Of a stretch of 64,000 nt of DNA, positions 16,406 to 24,798 are shown piece after piece. The translations under genes and the position numbers were made by a program. Under the pieces are notes generated by a model. The model worked only from the letters and a program-made list of their open reading frames with translations. It did no database searches and was not told where the DNA came from. Positions within the stretch are counted from its first letter, which is position 1. Each line of letters opens with the position of its first letter. Origin of the DNA: Thermohalobaculum sp963700775 (GTDB lineage Bacteria; Pseudomonadota; Alphaproteobacteria; Rhodobacterales; Rhodobacteraceae); contig CAVOYU010000003.1 of the NCBI GenBank assembly GCA_963700775.1, positions 1 through 64,000 of the forward strand, read 5' to 3'.

Positions 16406-18889
16406 GTGTTCGAGCGATTGGGCGTCCGCTGGCGCCTACTGATTGCATTCTTTGGAATCAGCGCGTTCGCTGTTCTCGCGGCCGCCGCCGCAGTCCACGC
16501 GATTTTGTCCATTGGCGGCGTTTTGGACCGCATTACCCAGCAACGCGTTCCATCGGCCCTCGGCTCACTGGAGATCTCGCGTCAGACGGAACGCATCGTC
16601 GCGGCTGCACCCACTTTCCTGGCAATTGCCACAAGCGCCGAGCGCGAGGGGTTTTCCAAATCCATTGCGATCGAGGTTCAGCACCTCGAAGGTCTGGTGA
16701 CAAAGCTGCAGAAGGAGGGCATCGACCCCACCACTTCGGTCGGGCTGGAGCCCGCTGTCGAGGGACTGCGGAACAACCTGAGCGCACTCAATTCCCTAGT
16801 CGCCGACCGGCTGGAAGCCGGTGAAAGCAAGCGGCGCATTCTTAAGGACCTGTCCGAGGCCAACACCAGCATCCAACGCGCACTGGCGCCCGGCATCATG
16901 GTCATGGACGCGAAATTCTCGCAGCTCAACAAGGCCGTCAACGACGCCAATCTTAGCATTGAGGAGAGGCTGGAAGTCATCGACGAATTGTCGGCTTTGA
17001 TCTCGGGCGCCCTGCCCTTACAGAAAGCCCGCTTCGAGGCTTCGGCGATCAACGACATGCTGCTTCGCGCGGCGTCCGCCGACACCCATGCCGCGCTTGA
17101 AGACCTCGCGTTTCCGCTGCGTCGCTCTCAACAGAACTTCGATCGCATCCTTCGACAGATTTCCCCGGCTGTAAGTAAGCAAATCTCGCCATACGCCGAG
17201 CAGTTTGGAAAGATCATTGCTGGTCCCGACTCCCTCGTCGGCGTGCGGGCCTTCGAGCTCGACCTGATCGCCAGCAGCGAGGAGCTAATTCTCAAAAATG
17301 CCGATCTGTCCCATCGGCTCACCTCACTTGTCGGCAATCTTCTGGTGCGCGCGAAGGAAGATATAGAGACCGGCAACCTCGAAGCAATTTCGGTCAAGAA
17401 GCTGTCCACGGGCATCCTCGTCGCCGTGGTCGCGCTCAGCCTCATAAGCTCAACCCTTATCGTTTGGCTCTATGTTGGGCGCAATTTGATCGCGCGCTTG
17501 ACCGCACTCAGTGACAGCATGTTGGCAATCGCCGGGGGCAATCTTCGCGCGCCGTTGCCCAGGACCAGCGGCGGCGACGAGATCGGCCGCATGGCAGAGG
17601 CGCTGGTTGTTTTCCGCGACACGGCGATCGAAGTTGAGGAGAGCAACCTGCGCGACATCGAGGAGGCGCGGCGCAGGCTGGTTGATGCGATCGAGAACTC
17701 GTCCGAAGGCTTCGCGTTCTATGGCCCGGACGACAAGCTGGTGATTTGCAACGAACGCTACAAGAACCTGCTTTATGCGGATGCCGAAGTTCCAATTGAA
17801 CCCGGTATGGCCTTCGAGACGATCATTCGCTCGGCGGCAGAGGGCGGTCATATTCTGACTGCCGAAGGCAGGGTCGAAGAATGGATCGCCGAACGGCTGG
17901 CATTACATCGTAATCCTGGCGAGCCCCGGGTCCAGCAGCGTGCCAGCGGCCAATGGATCATGGTGACCGAGCGCAAGACCGGCGATGGCGGAACTGTCGC
18001 GATCTATTCCGACATCACCAATCTCAAGCAGCGTGAGGAAGACCTGACGGTAAAGTCCAACGCCTTGGAACAATTATCCAATCAGCTTGCCAAATACCTG
18101 TCGCCCCAAGTCTACAACTCAATCTTCGCCGGCAAGCAGGAGGTCAAGCTCGCCAGCCAGCGCAAGCGCCTGACGGTATTCTTCTCCGATTTGGTCGGCT
18201 TCACCGAAACTACCGAACGGCTCGAATCCGAGGACCTGACCCGGCTGCTGAACCAGTATCTGACCGAGATGTCCGACATCGCCATCACACATGGCGCCAC
18301 CATCGACAAGTTTGTCGGCGATGCGATCGTCATTTTCTTCGGCGACCCCGAAACGCTAGGGGTCAAGGAGGATGCACTTGCCTGCGTGAAGATGGCGATC
18401 GCCATGCGCAAACGGATGGACGAATTGGAAAGTGTCTGGCGAGAAAGCGGGCTCGAAAAGCCACTACAGTGTCGCATGGGCATCAACACTGGCGTCTGCA
18501 CGGTCGGAAACTTCGGCAGCGATGACCGGATGGACTACACCATCATTGGCGGCGGCGTGAACCTAGCGGCGCGGTTGGAATCGGCGTGCGCCCCAGGCGA
18601 GATTTTGATTTCCTACGAGACCTACGCCCATGTAAACGATCTGATCCATTGCGCCGAGCGTGACGCGATCCAGGTAAAGGGCGTGGCCCATCCAGTGACC
18701 ACCTATCAGGTGGTCGACCTACGCGCGAACCTGGGAGATACCATGCAGCCAATGCGCGCCAAGCTGCCGCATTTCCAGGTTGATGTGGATATGACGCGCA
18801 TGTCGCCGGACGAGCACCGCGAGGCTTTGGCTTTTTCGCAAGGCATGGTCGAGCGCCTTTCGAAATTTACCGTAAAGGCAAAAATCTGA
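16406..18889 (+). CDS. Membrane HAMP-PAS class III adenylate cyclase
   Basis: 827 residues from a GTG start. TM1 at residues 11-33, a long all-helical periplasmic domain (about 35-330, TorS-like helical bundle by appearance), TM2 at about 333-355 (ILVAVVALSLISSTLIVWLYVG), HAMP to about 405, a PAS_7 unit (about 415-550), then the cyclase domain from about 585 with FFSDLVGFTETTE, KFVGDAIVIFFG and DYTIIGGGVNLAARLE (metal Asp residues, substrate Lys, transition-state Asn/Arg). It follows the binding-protein gene by 13 bp, so the periplasmic domain may receive the ligand-loaded binding protein, as TorS does with TorT. Predicted output is cAMP. Confidence 0.88.
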   Translation: MFERLGVRWRLLIAFFGISAFAVLAAAAAVHAILSIGGVLDRITQQRVPSALGSLEISRQTERIVAAAPTFLAIATSAEREGFSKSIAIEVQHLEGLVTKLQKEGIDPTTSVGLEPAVEGLRNNLSALNSLVADRLEAGESKRRILKDLSEANTSIQRALAPGIMVMDAKFSQLNKAVNDANLSIEERLEVIDELSALISGALPLQKARFEASAINDMLLRAASADTHAALEDLAFPLRRSQQNFDRILRQISPAVSKQISPYAEQFGKIIAGPDSLVGVRAFELDLIASSEELILKNADLSHRLTSLVGNLLVRAKEDIETGNLEAISVKKLSTGILVAVVALSLISSTLIVWLYVGRNLIARLTALSDSMLAIAGGNLRAPLPRTSGGDEIGRMAEALVVFRDTAIEVEESNLRDIEEARRRLVDAIENSSEGFAFYGPDDKLVICNERYKNLLYADAEVPIEPGMAFETIIRSAAEGGHILTAEGRVEEWIAERLALHRNPGEPRVQQRASGQWIMVTERKTGDGGTVAIYSDITNLKQREEDLTVKSNALEQLSNQLAKYLSPQVYNSIFAGKQEVKLASQRKRLTVFFSDLVGFTETTERLESEDLTRLLNQYLTEMSDIAITHGATIDKFVGDAIVIFFGDPETLGVKEDALACVKMAIAMRKRMDELESVWRESGLEKPLQCRMGINTGVCTVGNFGSDDRMDYTIIGGGVNLAARLESACAPGEILISYETYAHVNDLIHCAERDAIQVKGVAHPVTTYQVVDLRANLGDTMQPMRAKLPHFQVDVDMTRMSPDEHREALAFSQGMVERLSKFTVKAKI

Positions 18890-19122
18890 CGCTGCGATTC
18901 GATAGATCAATGTCGGAACATGGCACGAGGCAGACATAGCCCTAACGTCGGCAATCGCGACCAAACCGGACAGTTGCGACTTTGCGCGAACGGCAACTCC
19001 GTCCGCACACCGGCCATTGGCAGCCGGGTCCCGCCGAACGTTCGTTGGGGTCCCGGGCGTTTGAGCCGGACCACCGGCCCCGCGTCGTTGCCGCCACCGA
19101 GCGGCGCTGGTATGCGGGGCCC

Positions 19123-19878
19123 ATGCTGGAGCATCTCCCCGACGCCTGGGCGCTGGCCTTCCTCCTGCTCGGCGCGCTGGCGGCCGGGTTCATCTCCGGC
19201 TTCGCCGGCTTTGGCACCGCCCTGGTGGCGTCGGGATTCTGGTTCCACGCCCTGCCCGCGCAGATCGTGCCGCCGCTGATCGTGCTTGCCGGCGTGCTCG
19301 GCCAGGCGGTGAGCTTCTTCGCGGTCCGCCGCTCGTTCGAATGGGGCCGCGCCCTGCCCTTCGTCCTGCCGGGCGCCCTCGGCGTGCCGCTGGGCGTCGC
19401 CGCGCTGGCGCTCGCCACGCCGGGCGCGCTGCGGCTGACGGTGGGCGTGTTCCTGACGCTCTACGCGGCCTTCCAGCTCCTCGGTGTCGCCCGGCACGGC
19501 ATCGGCGACTGGGGCGGGCGGGCGGCGGACGGCGCGGTCGGATTCGCCGGCGGCTTCCTCGGCGGCTTCGCCGGTCTCTCCGGCCCCCTGCCGCTGGTCT
19601 GGCTGCAGATGCGCGGCGGCCCCTCGGCCCGGCAGCGGGCGACCTACCAGCCCTTCAACCTGGTGATCCTCGCCCTCGCCGGGGTCGGCATGGCGGTCTC
19701 CGGCGTGCTCGATGCCGGGGTGGCGATGCTGGCGGCGCTCTGCTTCCCGGCCACGCTCGCCGGCGCCTGGGCCGGCATGCGCGCCTACAGCCGGATCAGC
19801 GAGACCGCCTTCCGCCGCGCGGTGCTGGCGATGCTGCTGGCCTCGGGCGCCGGGCTGATCGTGCAGACGCTGCGGTAG
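19123..19878 (+). CDS. TauE/SafE-family permease
   Basis: 251 residues, about seven to eight hydrophobic segments, with the duplicated family motif FISGFAGFGTALVASGFW near the N-terminus and GFAGGFLGGFAGLSGPLPLVWLQM in the second half. Members move sulfite, sulfoacetate and related small anions across the inner membrane. The start at MLEHLPDAWA is chosen because the upstream in-frame extension is not membrane-like. It converges with the fumarase genes and so is probably not part of that operon. Substrate unknown. Confidence 0.8.
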   Translation: MLEHLPDAWALAFLLLGALAAGFISGFAGFGTALVASGFWFHALPAQIVPPLIVLAGVLGQAVSFFAVRRSFEWGRALPFVLPGALGVPLGVAALALATPGALRLTVGVFLTLYAAFQLLGVARHGIGDWGGRAADGAVGFAGGFLGGFAGLSGPLPLVWLQMRGGPSARQRATYQPFNLVILALAGVGMAVSGVLDAGVAMLAALCFPATLAGAWAGMRAYSRISETAFRRAVLAMLLASGAGLIVQTLR

Positions 19879-19999
19879 GGGCCTCTCAGGCTTGAGAAGG
19901 AGGTCAGTGCGTTGAACTCGAGCGATAAAATTTCCAACGCTCAAGGCGACCCGCGCCCGGCTCGAGGCGCGGGACGGGTCTCACGCCGCTCCCCCGGCG

Positions 20000-20671
20000 T
20001 CACATCACCTCGTCAGTCCGGTCGTCGGTCTCGCCATAACGATGCAGCGCCGGCGGCCTCAGCCCGTCGTACAGCCCGGCGATGCCCTTGTTCACCAGCT
20101 CGCCCTGCTGGGCGAAGAGCGAGTTGCCGGCAAGGTCGCTGTCGACGATGAACGGGCCGAAATTCTCGACCTCGAACATCCACATCGCCTGGGCGATGCC
20201 GAGCTCCTCGAGCCAGTGCACCGACCGCACCCCCTTCACGCCGCGCCCCAGCAGCGCTCCGGTGCCGTAGCCGACGGTGGTCAGATAGACCGCGCCCCGC
20301 GGCGCGAGGATATTGCGGATGTCGTCATGCGACATGCCGCCCTTGCCGATCACGATCTTGGTCCCGGTCAGGTCCAGCCACTCGGCCATGTATTTCGAGA
20401 ACCGGAACGAGGCCGTCGCCGTCACCCCGCCGATCCGGAAGCCGTTCCCCTCGGGCGCCGCGGCGGGCGAGCAGTGGAAATTGGCATTGGTGATCCCGGC
20501 CAGCCCCTCGGGCAAGCTCTCTCCCTGTTTGAGAACCCGCTCGTAAACCCCTTCCCGAGCGGTATAAACCACGCCTGTCAGATAGGCCACGTCGCCGGGC
20601 CGGAGATCCGCGATCGCCTGCGGCGTCGCGGGCAGGCTCAGGCTGACCTGGCGGAGCTTTCCGGTGTCCAT
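20000..20671 (-). CDS. Class I fumarate hydratase-type, beta subunit
   Basis: 224 codons including the stop. Starts MDTGKLRQVSLSLPAT and carries LRPGDVAYLTGVVYTARE, VTATASFRFSKYM, TKIVIGKGGM and VYLTTVGYGTGALL, the beta/C-terminal domain signature of Fe-S class I fumarases and L(+)-tartrate dehydratases. It overlaps the alpha subunit by 34 bases. Class I two-subunit fumarases often also hydrate mesaconate; the neighbours (CoA-transferase, dicarboxylate dehydrogenase) make that activity worth considering. It is the last gene of the minus-strand cluster. Confidence 0.88.
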   Translation of the reverse strand: MDTGKLRQVSLSLPATPQAIADLRPGDVAYLTGVVYTAREGVYERVLKQGESLPEGLAGITNANFHCSPAAAPEGNGFRIGGVTATASFRFSKYMAEWLDLTGTKIVIGKGGMSHDDIRNILAPRGAVYLTTVGYGTGALLGRGVKGVRSVHWLEELGIAQAMWMFEVENFGPFIVDSDLAGNSLFAQQGELVNKGIAGLYDGLRPPALHRYGETDDRTDEVM

Positions 20672-21594
20672 TCCACGCCCTCCCGGCGCATGTAGGGGGT
20701 GAACCATCGCGGATCGGTGCGGTACTCGGTCCGCCCGTCGGCGTGAATGCGCGCCGTCGCCCGGCGCGACGACAGGCAGAAGGTGTGCACCGACATCGGC
20801 ATGCCGCCCGTGTGGGTGAAGCCGGCCTCGATATGGACGTCGACGCACATGGACGAGCCGATATAGCCCATCGCCCCCATGCCGATGGAGTTGCCGAGCA
20901 CCTTCAGCTCGGCCTCCAGCGCGGCGATCCTCGGATCCGGGTTGGCCTCGCCCACCGTCCGCAGGCAGGCCGCCTGCTTGCCCAGCACCATGCAGGTGTC
21001 CTTCGACCCGCCGAGCCCCACCCCGACGATCGCCGGCTGGCAGGCGAGCCCGCGCTTGCCGAAGGCGATCAGCGTGTCGAGGAAGAAGCGCTTGATCCCG
21101 TCGATCCCGTCGCCGGGGAACAGCATCCGGTAGTCGCTGCCGAAGAGCCCGCCCTTGTGCACCGTGGTGATGTCGATCCAGTCGACGCCCGGCTCGAACG
21201 ACCACTCGATCTCGGGGGCGTTGATCCCGCAATTGGTGTTGTGGTCGGTGCGCCAGAGCGGATGCACCCGGTTGGGCCGCAGCGGCACGTCATGGGTCGC
21301 CCGCGCCGTGGCGCGCCGCAGCGCCGCCTCGACGCCGGTGAAGCCCTTGACCGGCGCGTCGTCGCCCACCTTGACGTAATAGCGCGGCAGCCCGGTATCG
21401 GCGCACATCGGCCGGCGGTCCTCGGTGGCGGCCTCCCAGTTCTCGACCATGGCCTTCAGCACGAAGGTCGACAGATCGCCCTTCTCGGTGTCGATCATCC
21501 CCTTGATGCCATTGAAATAGTCCGCCGGGATGTCGATGGCGGCCCGCGCCATGATCTCGTAGGCCGCGGCCTCGATCGCGTCGTGGGTGATCAT
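20638..21594 (-). CDS. Class I fumarate hydratase-type, alpha subunit
   Basis: 318 residues. The [4Fe-4S] ligands are visible in RRPMCADTGLP, HNTNCGINAPEIEW and GGSKDTCMVLGKQAA, the classic three-Cys arrangement of Fe-S fumarate/tartrate dehydratase alpha chains. GGMPMSVHTFC occurs near the end. The ATG overlaps the stop of the flavoprotein gene (ATGA). It pairs with the beta chain downstream to form a heteromeric hydratase for fumarate, mesaconate or tartrate; fumarate or mesaconate fits the gene context best. Confidence 0.9.
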   Translation of the reverse strand: MITHDAIEAAAYEIMARAAIDIPADYFNGIKGMIDTEKGDLSTFVLKAMVENWEAATEDRRPMCADTGLPRYYVKVGDDAPVKGFTGVEAALRRATARATHDVPLRPNRVHPLWRTDHNTNCGINAPEIEWSFEPGVDWIDITTVHKGGLFGSDYRMLFPGDGIDGIKRFFLDTLIAFGKRGLACQPAIVGVGLGGSKDTCMVLGKQAACLRTVGEANPDPRIAALEAELKVLGNSIGMGAMGYIGSSMCVDVHIEAGFTHTGGMPMSVHTFCLSSRRATARIHADGRTEYRTDPRWFTPYMRREGVEWTPESSARSA

Positions 21595-23351
21595 CGCGTC
21601 CCTCCTTCACGGGCTGCCGGCGGCGCGCCGGCATCGCCCTCGATCAGGCTTTCACCCGGCTTCACCATGTCGAAGGCAACTGGAACCGCCGTGATTTCCA
21701 AATCCCCGCCCGCCTGCCTGATGCGGGTGTAGGCCGTGGCATCCAGGTCGCCGGTCTCCGGGAAGTCCTCGCGGAAATGCGCCCCCCGGCTGTCCTCGCG
21801 CGCCAGCGCCGCGCGGGCGATGACCTCGCTGGTCCGGGTCAGGCTCTCCATGTTCAGCCAGTCGTGCCAGGTCAGATTGAAGCTCCGGTTGCCGTCGTCG
21901 AGGCCGGTCGCCGCCAGCTCCGCCGCCACATCGGCGATGCCGCCGAGCCCGCGCTCGATCCCGGCCCGGTCGCGCATCACCCCCACATCGTCCCACATCA
22001 CATGCGCCAGCCGTTCGCGCAGCCCGTGCAGGTCACCCGCTTTCAGGCCGAAGGGCCGCTCGGCCCGCGCGATCCCCGCCTCCAGCGCCGGCGGGTCCGG
22101 CTCGCGCCAGGCGCCCTCGCGGGCCACGTACCCCGCCATGCTCTCCCCGGCGATGCCGCCGAAGACGGTCGAGTTGGCGACCCCGTTGCCGCCGAGCCGG
22201 TTGGCCCCGTGCACCCCGCCGCAATCCTCGCCGGCGGCGAACAGACCCGGCATCCCGGTCGAACAGTCGATCTCGAACTCGACGCCCCCCATCATGTAGT
22301 GCGCGGTCGGCACCACCTCCACCTTGTCGCCGGCGAGGTCGAAGCCGCAATCTGCGCAGCGCTTGACCATGCCGGGGAACATCTTCGCCACCTTCTCGGC
22401 GCCCAGATGCCCCATCTGCAGCCAGACCCCGCCCATCGGCGTCGTCCGCCCGGCCCGCATCTCGGCATAGATGCCGCGGCTGACGATGTCGCGGGTGGCG
22501 CGCTCGCCGGCCGGGTCTTGCGCAAGCATGAAGCGCTCGCCCGTCCCGTTCAGCAGGTGCCCCCCGGCGCCGCGCAGCCCCTCCTCCAGCACCGTGCCGG
22601 TCATCCGGGTGTCCGGCCCGCCGAGCAGCCCCGTCGGGTGAAACTGCACCATCTCCATGTCGCGGAGCGGCAGGCCGAGGCGCAGCGCCATCACCAGCCC
22701 GTCGCAGGTCTTGTCGCCCGAGGGGGTGTGGTAGAGATACATGCTCGGCCCCGCCCCGGTCGCCAGCAGCACCGCCTTCGCCTGCACGAACAGGTAGCCG
22801 CCGGTGCGGATGTCGATCATCAGCACCCCCGCCAGCCCGGAGCCGTCCCGGGCCGGGACAAGCTCGATCGCCCGGTGCTCCTCCAGCGCCGCCACGTCCA
22901 GCGCCCGCACCTGCTCCATCAGCCGGTTGATGATCTCGATCCCGGTCAGGTCGCCCTTGTGGACGGTGCGGTCGAAGCTCTGCCCGGCGAAGGCCTTCTG
23001 GTGCAGGGTTCCGTCCGGGTTGCGATCGAAGAAGCAACCGATCTCGTTCTCCAGCTCCCGGACCCGTTCCACCGCGGTCTCGCAGAGCTTCCAGGCCAGG
23101 TCCTGCCGCGGCAGCCACTTGCCGCCGACGATGGTGTCCATGAAGTGCCGCTCGACCGAGTCGCCCGCGGCGATGGCGACGTTGTAGCCGCCCTGCACCA
23201 TCCGGGTGCAGCCGCACTTGCCGACCAGCCCCTTGACCGCCAGCGTGACCTCGACCTCCGGGTTCGCCTGCTTCGCGTGCAGCGCCGCGAACAGGCCCGC
23301 GCCGCCGGTGCCGAGGATCAGGATGTCGGTACGCCCGCGCTCGACCCGCAT
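21591..23351 (-). CDS. sdhA: Succinate dehydrogenase/fumarate reductase flavoprotein
   Basis: 586 residues. N-terminal FAD-binding ILILGTGGAGLFAALHA, GKCGCTRMVQGGYNVAI, the FAD-linking-type His region FDRTVHKGDLTGIEI, substrate-site FHPTGL and HYMMGGVEFEID, and ANRLGGNGVANSTVFGG. The FAD-His segment resembles non-canonical Sdh and thiol:fumarate-reductase-type subunits more than the mitochondrial-type SdhA. The frame is open upstream, but the ATG at 23351 overlaps the anchor gene stop and is where homology starts. It oxidises succinate, or a methyl-substituted analogue, or reduces fumarate; direction cannot be read from sequence. Confidence 0.88.
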   Translation of the reverse strand: MRVERGRTDILILGTGGAGLFAALHAKQANPEVEVTLAVKGLVGKCGCTRMVQGGYNVAIAAGDSVERHFMDTIVGGKWLPRQDLAWKLCETAVERVRELENEIGCFFDRNPDGTLHQKAFAGQSFDRTVHKGDLTGIEIINRLMEQVRALDVAALEEHRAIELVPARDGSGLAGVLMIDIRTGGYLFVQAKAVLLATGAGPSMYLYHTPSGDKTCDGLVMALRLGLPLRDMEMVQFHPTGLLGGPDTRMTGTVLEEGLRGAGGHLLNGTGERFMLAQDPAGERATRDIVSRGIYAEMRAGRTTPMGGVWLQMGHLGAEKVAKMFPGMVKRCADCGFDLAGDKVEVVPTAHYMMGGVEFEIDCSTGMPGLFAAGEDCGGVHGANRLGGNGVANSTVFGGIAGESMAGYVAREGAWREPDPPALEAGIARAERPFGLKAGDLHGLRERLAHVMWDDVGVMRDRAGIERGLGGIADVAAELAATGLDDGNRSFNLTWHDWLNMESLTRTSEVIARAALAREDSRGAHFREDFPETGDLDATAYTRIRQAGGDLEITAVPVAFDMVKPGESLIEGDAGAPPAAREGGTR

Positions 23352-23692
23352 CAGAACGCCCCGATCATGAACACGGCGCCGACGACGAGCGCCGCCCCCA
23401 GGCCCGGCAGGATCCAGCCGAGCCGCGCGTCGCCGCCGGGCCAGGGCAGGAACTCCAGCACCAGAAGCCGCAGCCCGAACATCAGGTGCAGCGCCAGCAG
23501 CGTCACCAGCCCCCATTCGGCGAGCTTGACGAGGCCCATGTCCGCCCAGGCCAGGAACCGGTCCAGCGCCGCCGCCTCCAGCGCCAGGCCCAGGGCGAGG
23601 AAGTGGAAAGGCAGGAACACCGCCAGCGCAAGCCCGCTGAGGCGGTGGCCGAGGAAGGCCCGGTACGCCCGGTGACTCCGGCGCCGCCTCAT
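23351..23692 (-). CDS. Sdh/Frd membrane anchor subunit 2
   Basis: 113 residues with three hydrophobic segments. An early HRLSGLALAVFLPFHFLALGL pattern and ALHLMFGLRLL carry His residues where anchor subunits ligate haem b. It lies between the other anchor gene and the flavoprotein with 4-base overlaps on both sides, which fixes its role as the complex anchor despite low sequence conservation. Confidence 0.75.
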   Translation of the reverse strand: MRRRRSHRAYRAFLGHRLSGLALAVFLPFHFLALGLALEAAALDRFLAWADMGLVKLAEWGLVTLLALHLMFGLRLLVLEFLPWPGGDARLGWILPGLGAALVVGAVFMIGAF

Positions 23693-24015
23693 GCCACCAC
23701 CGCCCAGACTGCCCGCGACCCCAGCGCCAGCAGCACCAGCGCGAAGACCAGCGTGATCCCGTCCACCGTGCCGCGTGGCAGCGGCGTCGTCTCCCGCAGC
23801 ACGTTGCGGACCCCGATCGGCGCATGGACCGCCACCGCCAGCACGAAGATCCCGTAGAACAGCGCCCAGCCCGCCGATCCTTGCGTCCGCCCCAGGATCT
23901 CGGCCGCCGTCAGCCCGTCCCGGATCGCCACCAGCACCAGCCCCAGATGCACCAGCACCAGCGGCGCGAGCAGCATCGCCGTCAGCCGCTGGGCCAGGAA
24001 CAGCACCCGCTCCAT
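23689..24015 (-). CDS. Sdh/Frd membrane anchor subunit 1
   Basis: About 108 residues starting MERVLFLAQRLTAMLLAPLVLVHLGLVLVA, with three hydrophobic segments and a His in the first (LVLVHLGL) and in AVHAPIGVRNV, positions typical for haem or quinone-site contacts. The ATG overlaps the iron-sulfur subunit stop. A longer frame upstream exists but lies entirely inside the iron-sulfur gene, so the ATG at 24015 is preferred. Confidence 0.75.
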   Translation of the reverse strand: MERVLFLAQRLTAMLLAPLVLVHLGLVLVAIRDGLTAAEILGRTQGSAGWALFYGIFVLAVAVHAPIGVRNVLRETTPLPRGTVDGITLVFALVLLALGSRAVWAVVA

Positions 24016-24734
24016 CACGGCACCTCCCGGAACAGCGACAGGAGCGACAGGCGCTTCAGTCCCGCGATGCCCTCGGTCGGGCCGAGCCCGACCGGGCAGT
24101 GCTTCATGCAACTCCCCTGCGTGTGGCAGGAGCCGCAGCCGCCCTGCCGCGTCGCCTTGTCCAGCGTGCCGGCGCGGTCGGCGTGGCGCTCGTCATTGAC
24201 CAGCGTCCAGGCGCGGAGCAGCGGCGCCGGGCCGAGATAGTCCGGGTCCCAGCCGACCACGTCGCAGGCGGCGTGGCAGACGGCGCAGTTTATGCACTCG
24301 ATCCCGGCATCCGCCGCCCGGCGCTTCGGGCTGGCGGGGTCGACCTGCGCCGGCGGATCGGCGCGGCTGGCCGAGCCCTCGAACTGCCCGCCCGCCGCCT
24401 TCCACTTTGCGAAGAACGGCGCCATGTCCACGGCGAGGTCGCGCAGGCGCGGCAGGTTCCGCAGCGGCTCGATGGTCAGCGCCCCCTCCGCCGCGACCCG
24501 GTTCACATGGGTCCGGCAAGTCCAGCGCGGCACCCCGTTCACCGTCATGGCGCAGGAACCGCAGACCCCCACCCGGCAGGCGAAGCGGTAAGCGAGGTCG
24601 GGCGCGTGGCGGCGCTGGATCTCGGTCACCACGTCGAGCACGGTCTGGTTCGCCCGCGCCGGCACGCGGTAGGTCGCGAAGGCGCCTTTCTCGGCCCCGC
24701 GCCAGACCCGGACGGTGAGGTCGCCGGGGGTCAT
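24015..24734 (-). CDS. sdhB: Succinate dehydrogenase/fumarate reductase iron-sulfur subunit
   Basis: 239 residues. A ferredoxin-like N-terminal half holds the [2Fe-2S] motif CRVGVCGSC...WTC (Cys at 4, 2 and 11 spacings); the C-terminal half holds CINCAVCHAAC and CGSCHTQGSCMKHCPVG for the [4Fe-4S] and [3Fe-4S] clusters. It transfers electrons between the flavoprotein and the membrane anchors. The gene order B-C-D-A is unlike the usual C-D-A-B, another sign of a non-housekeeping complex. Confidence 0.9.
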   Translation of the reverse strand: MTPGDLTVRVWRGAEKGAFATYRVPARANQTVLDVVTEIQRRHAPDLAYRFACRVGVCGSCAMTVNGVPRWTCRTHVNRVAAEGALTIEPLRNLPRLRDLAVDMAPFFAKWKAAGGQFEGSASRADPPAQVDPASPKRRAADAGIECINCAVCHAACDVVGWDPDYLGPAPLLRAWTLVNDERHADRAGTLDKATRQGGCGSCHTQGSCMKHCPVGLGPTEGIAGLKRLSLLSLFREVP

Positions 24735-24798
24735 GGCGTGTCCGTCCCCGGCTCGGGGAGGTCCCAGGTCAGGCGCGGGACATCGTCGCGCGGGGGCC

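Noticed and set aside
21591..23825. Flavoprotein start at 23825 giving 744 residues
   Set aside because: The extra N-terminus overlaps both membrane-anchor genes and is Arg/Pro-rich; the FAD motif begins just after the ATG at 23351, which overlaps the previous stop.
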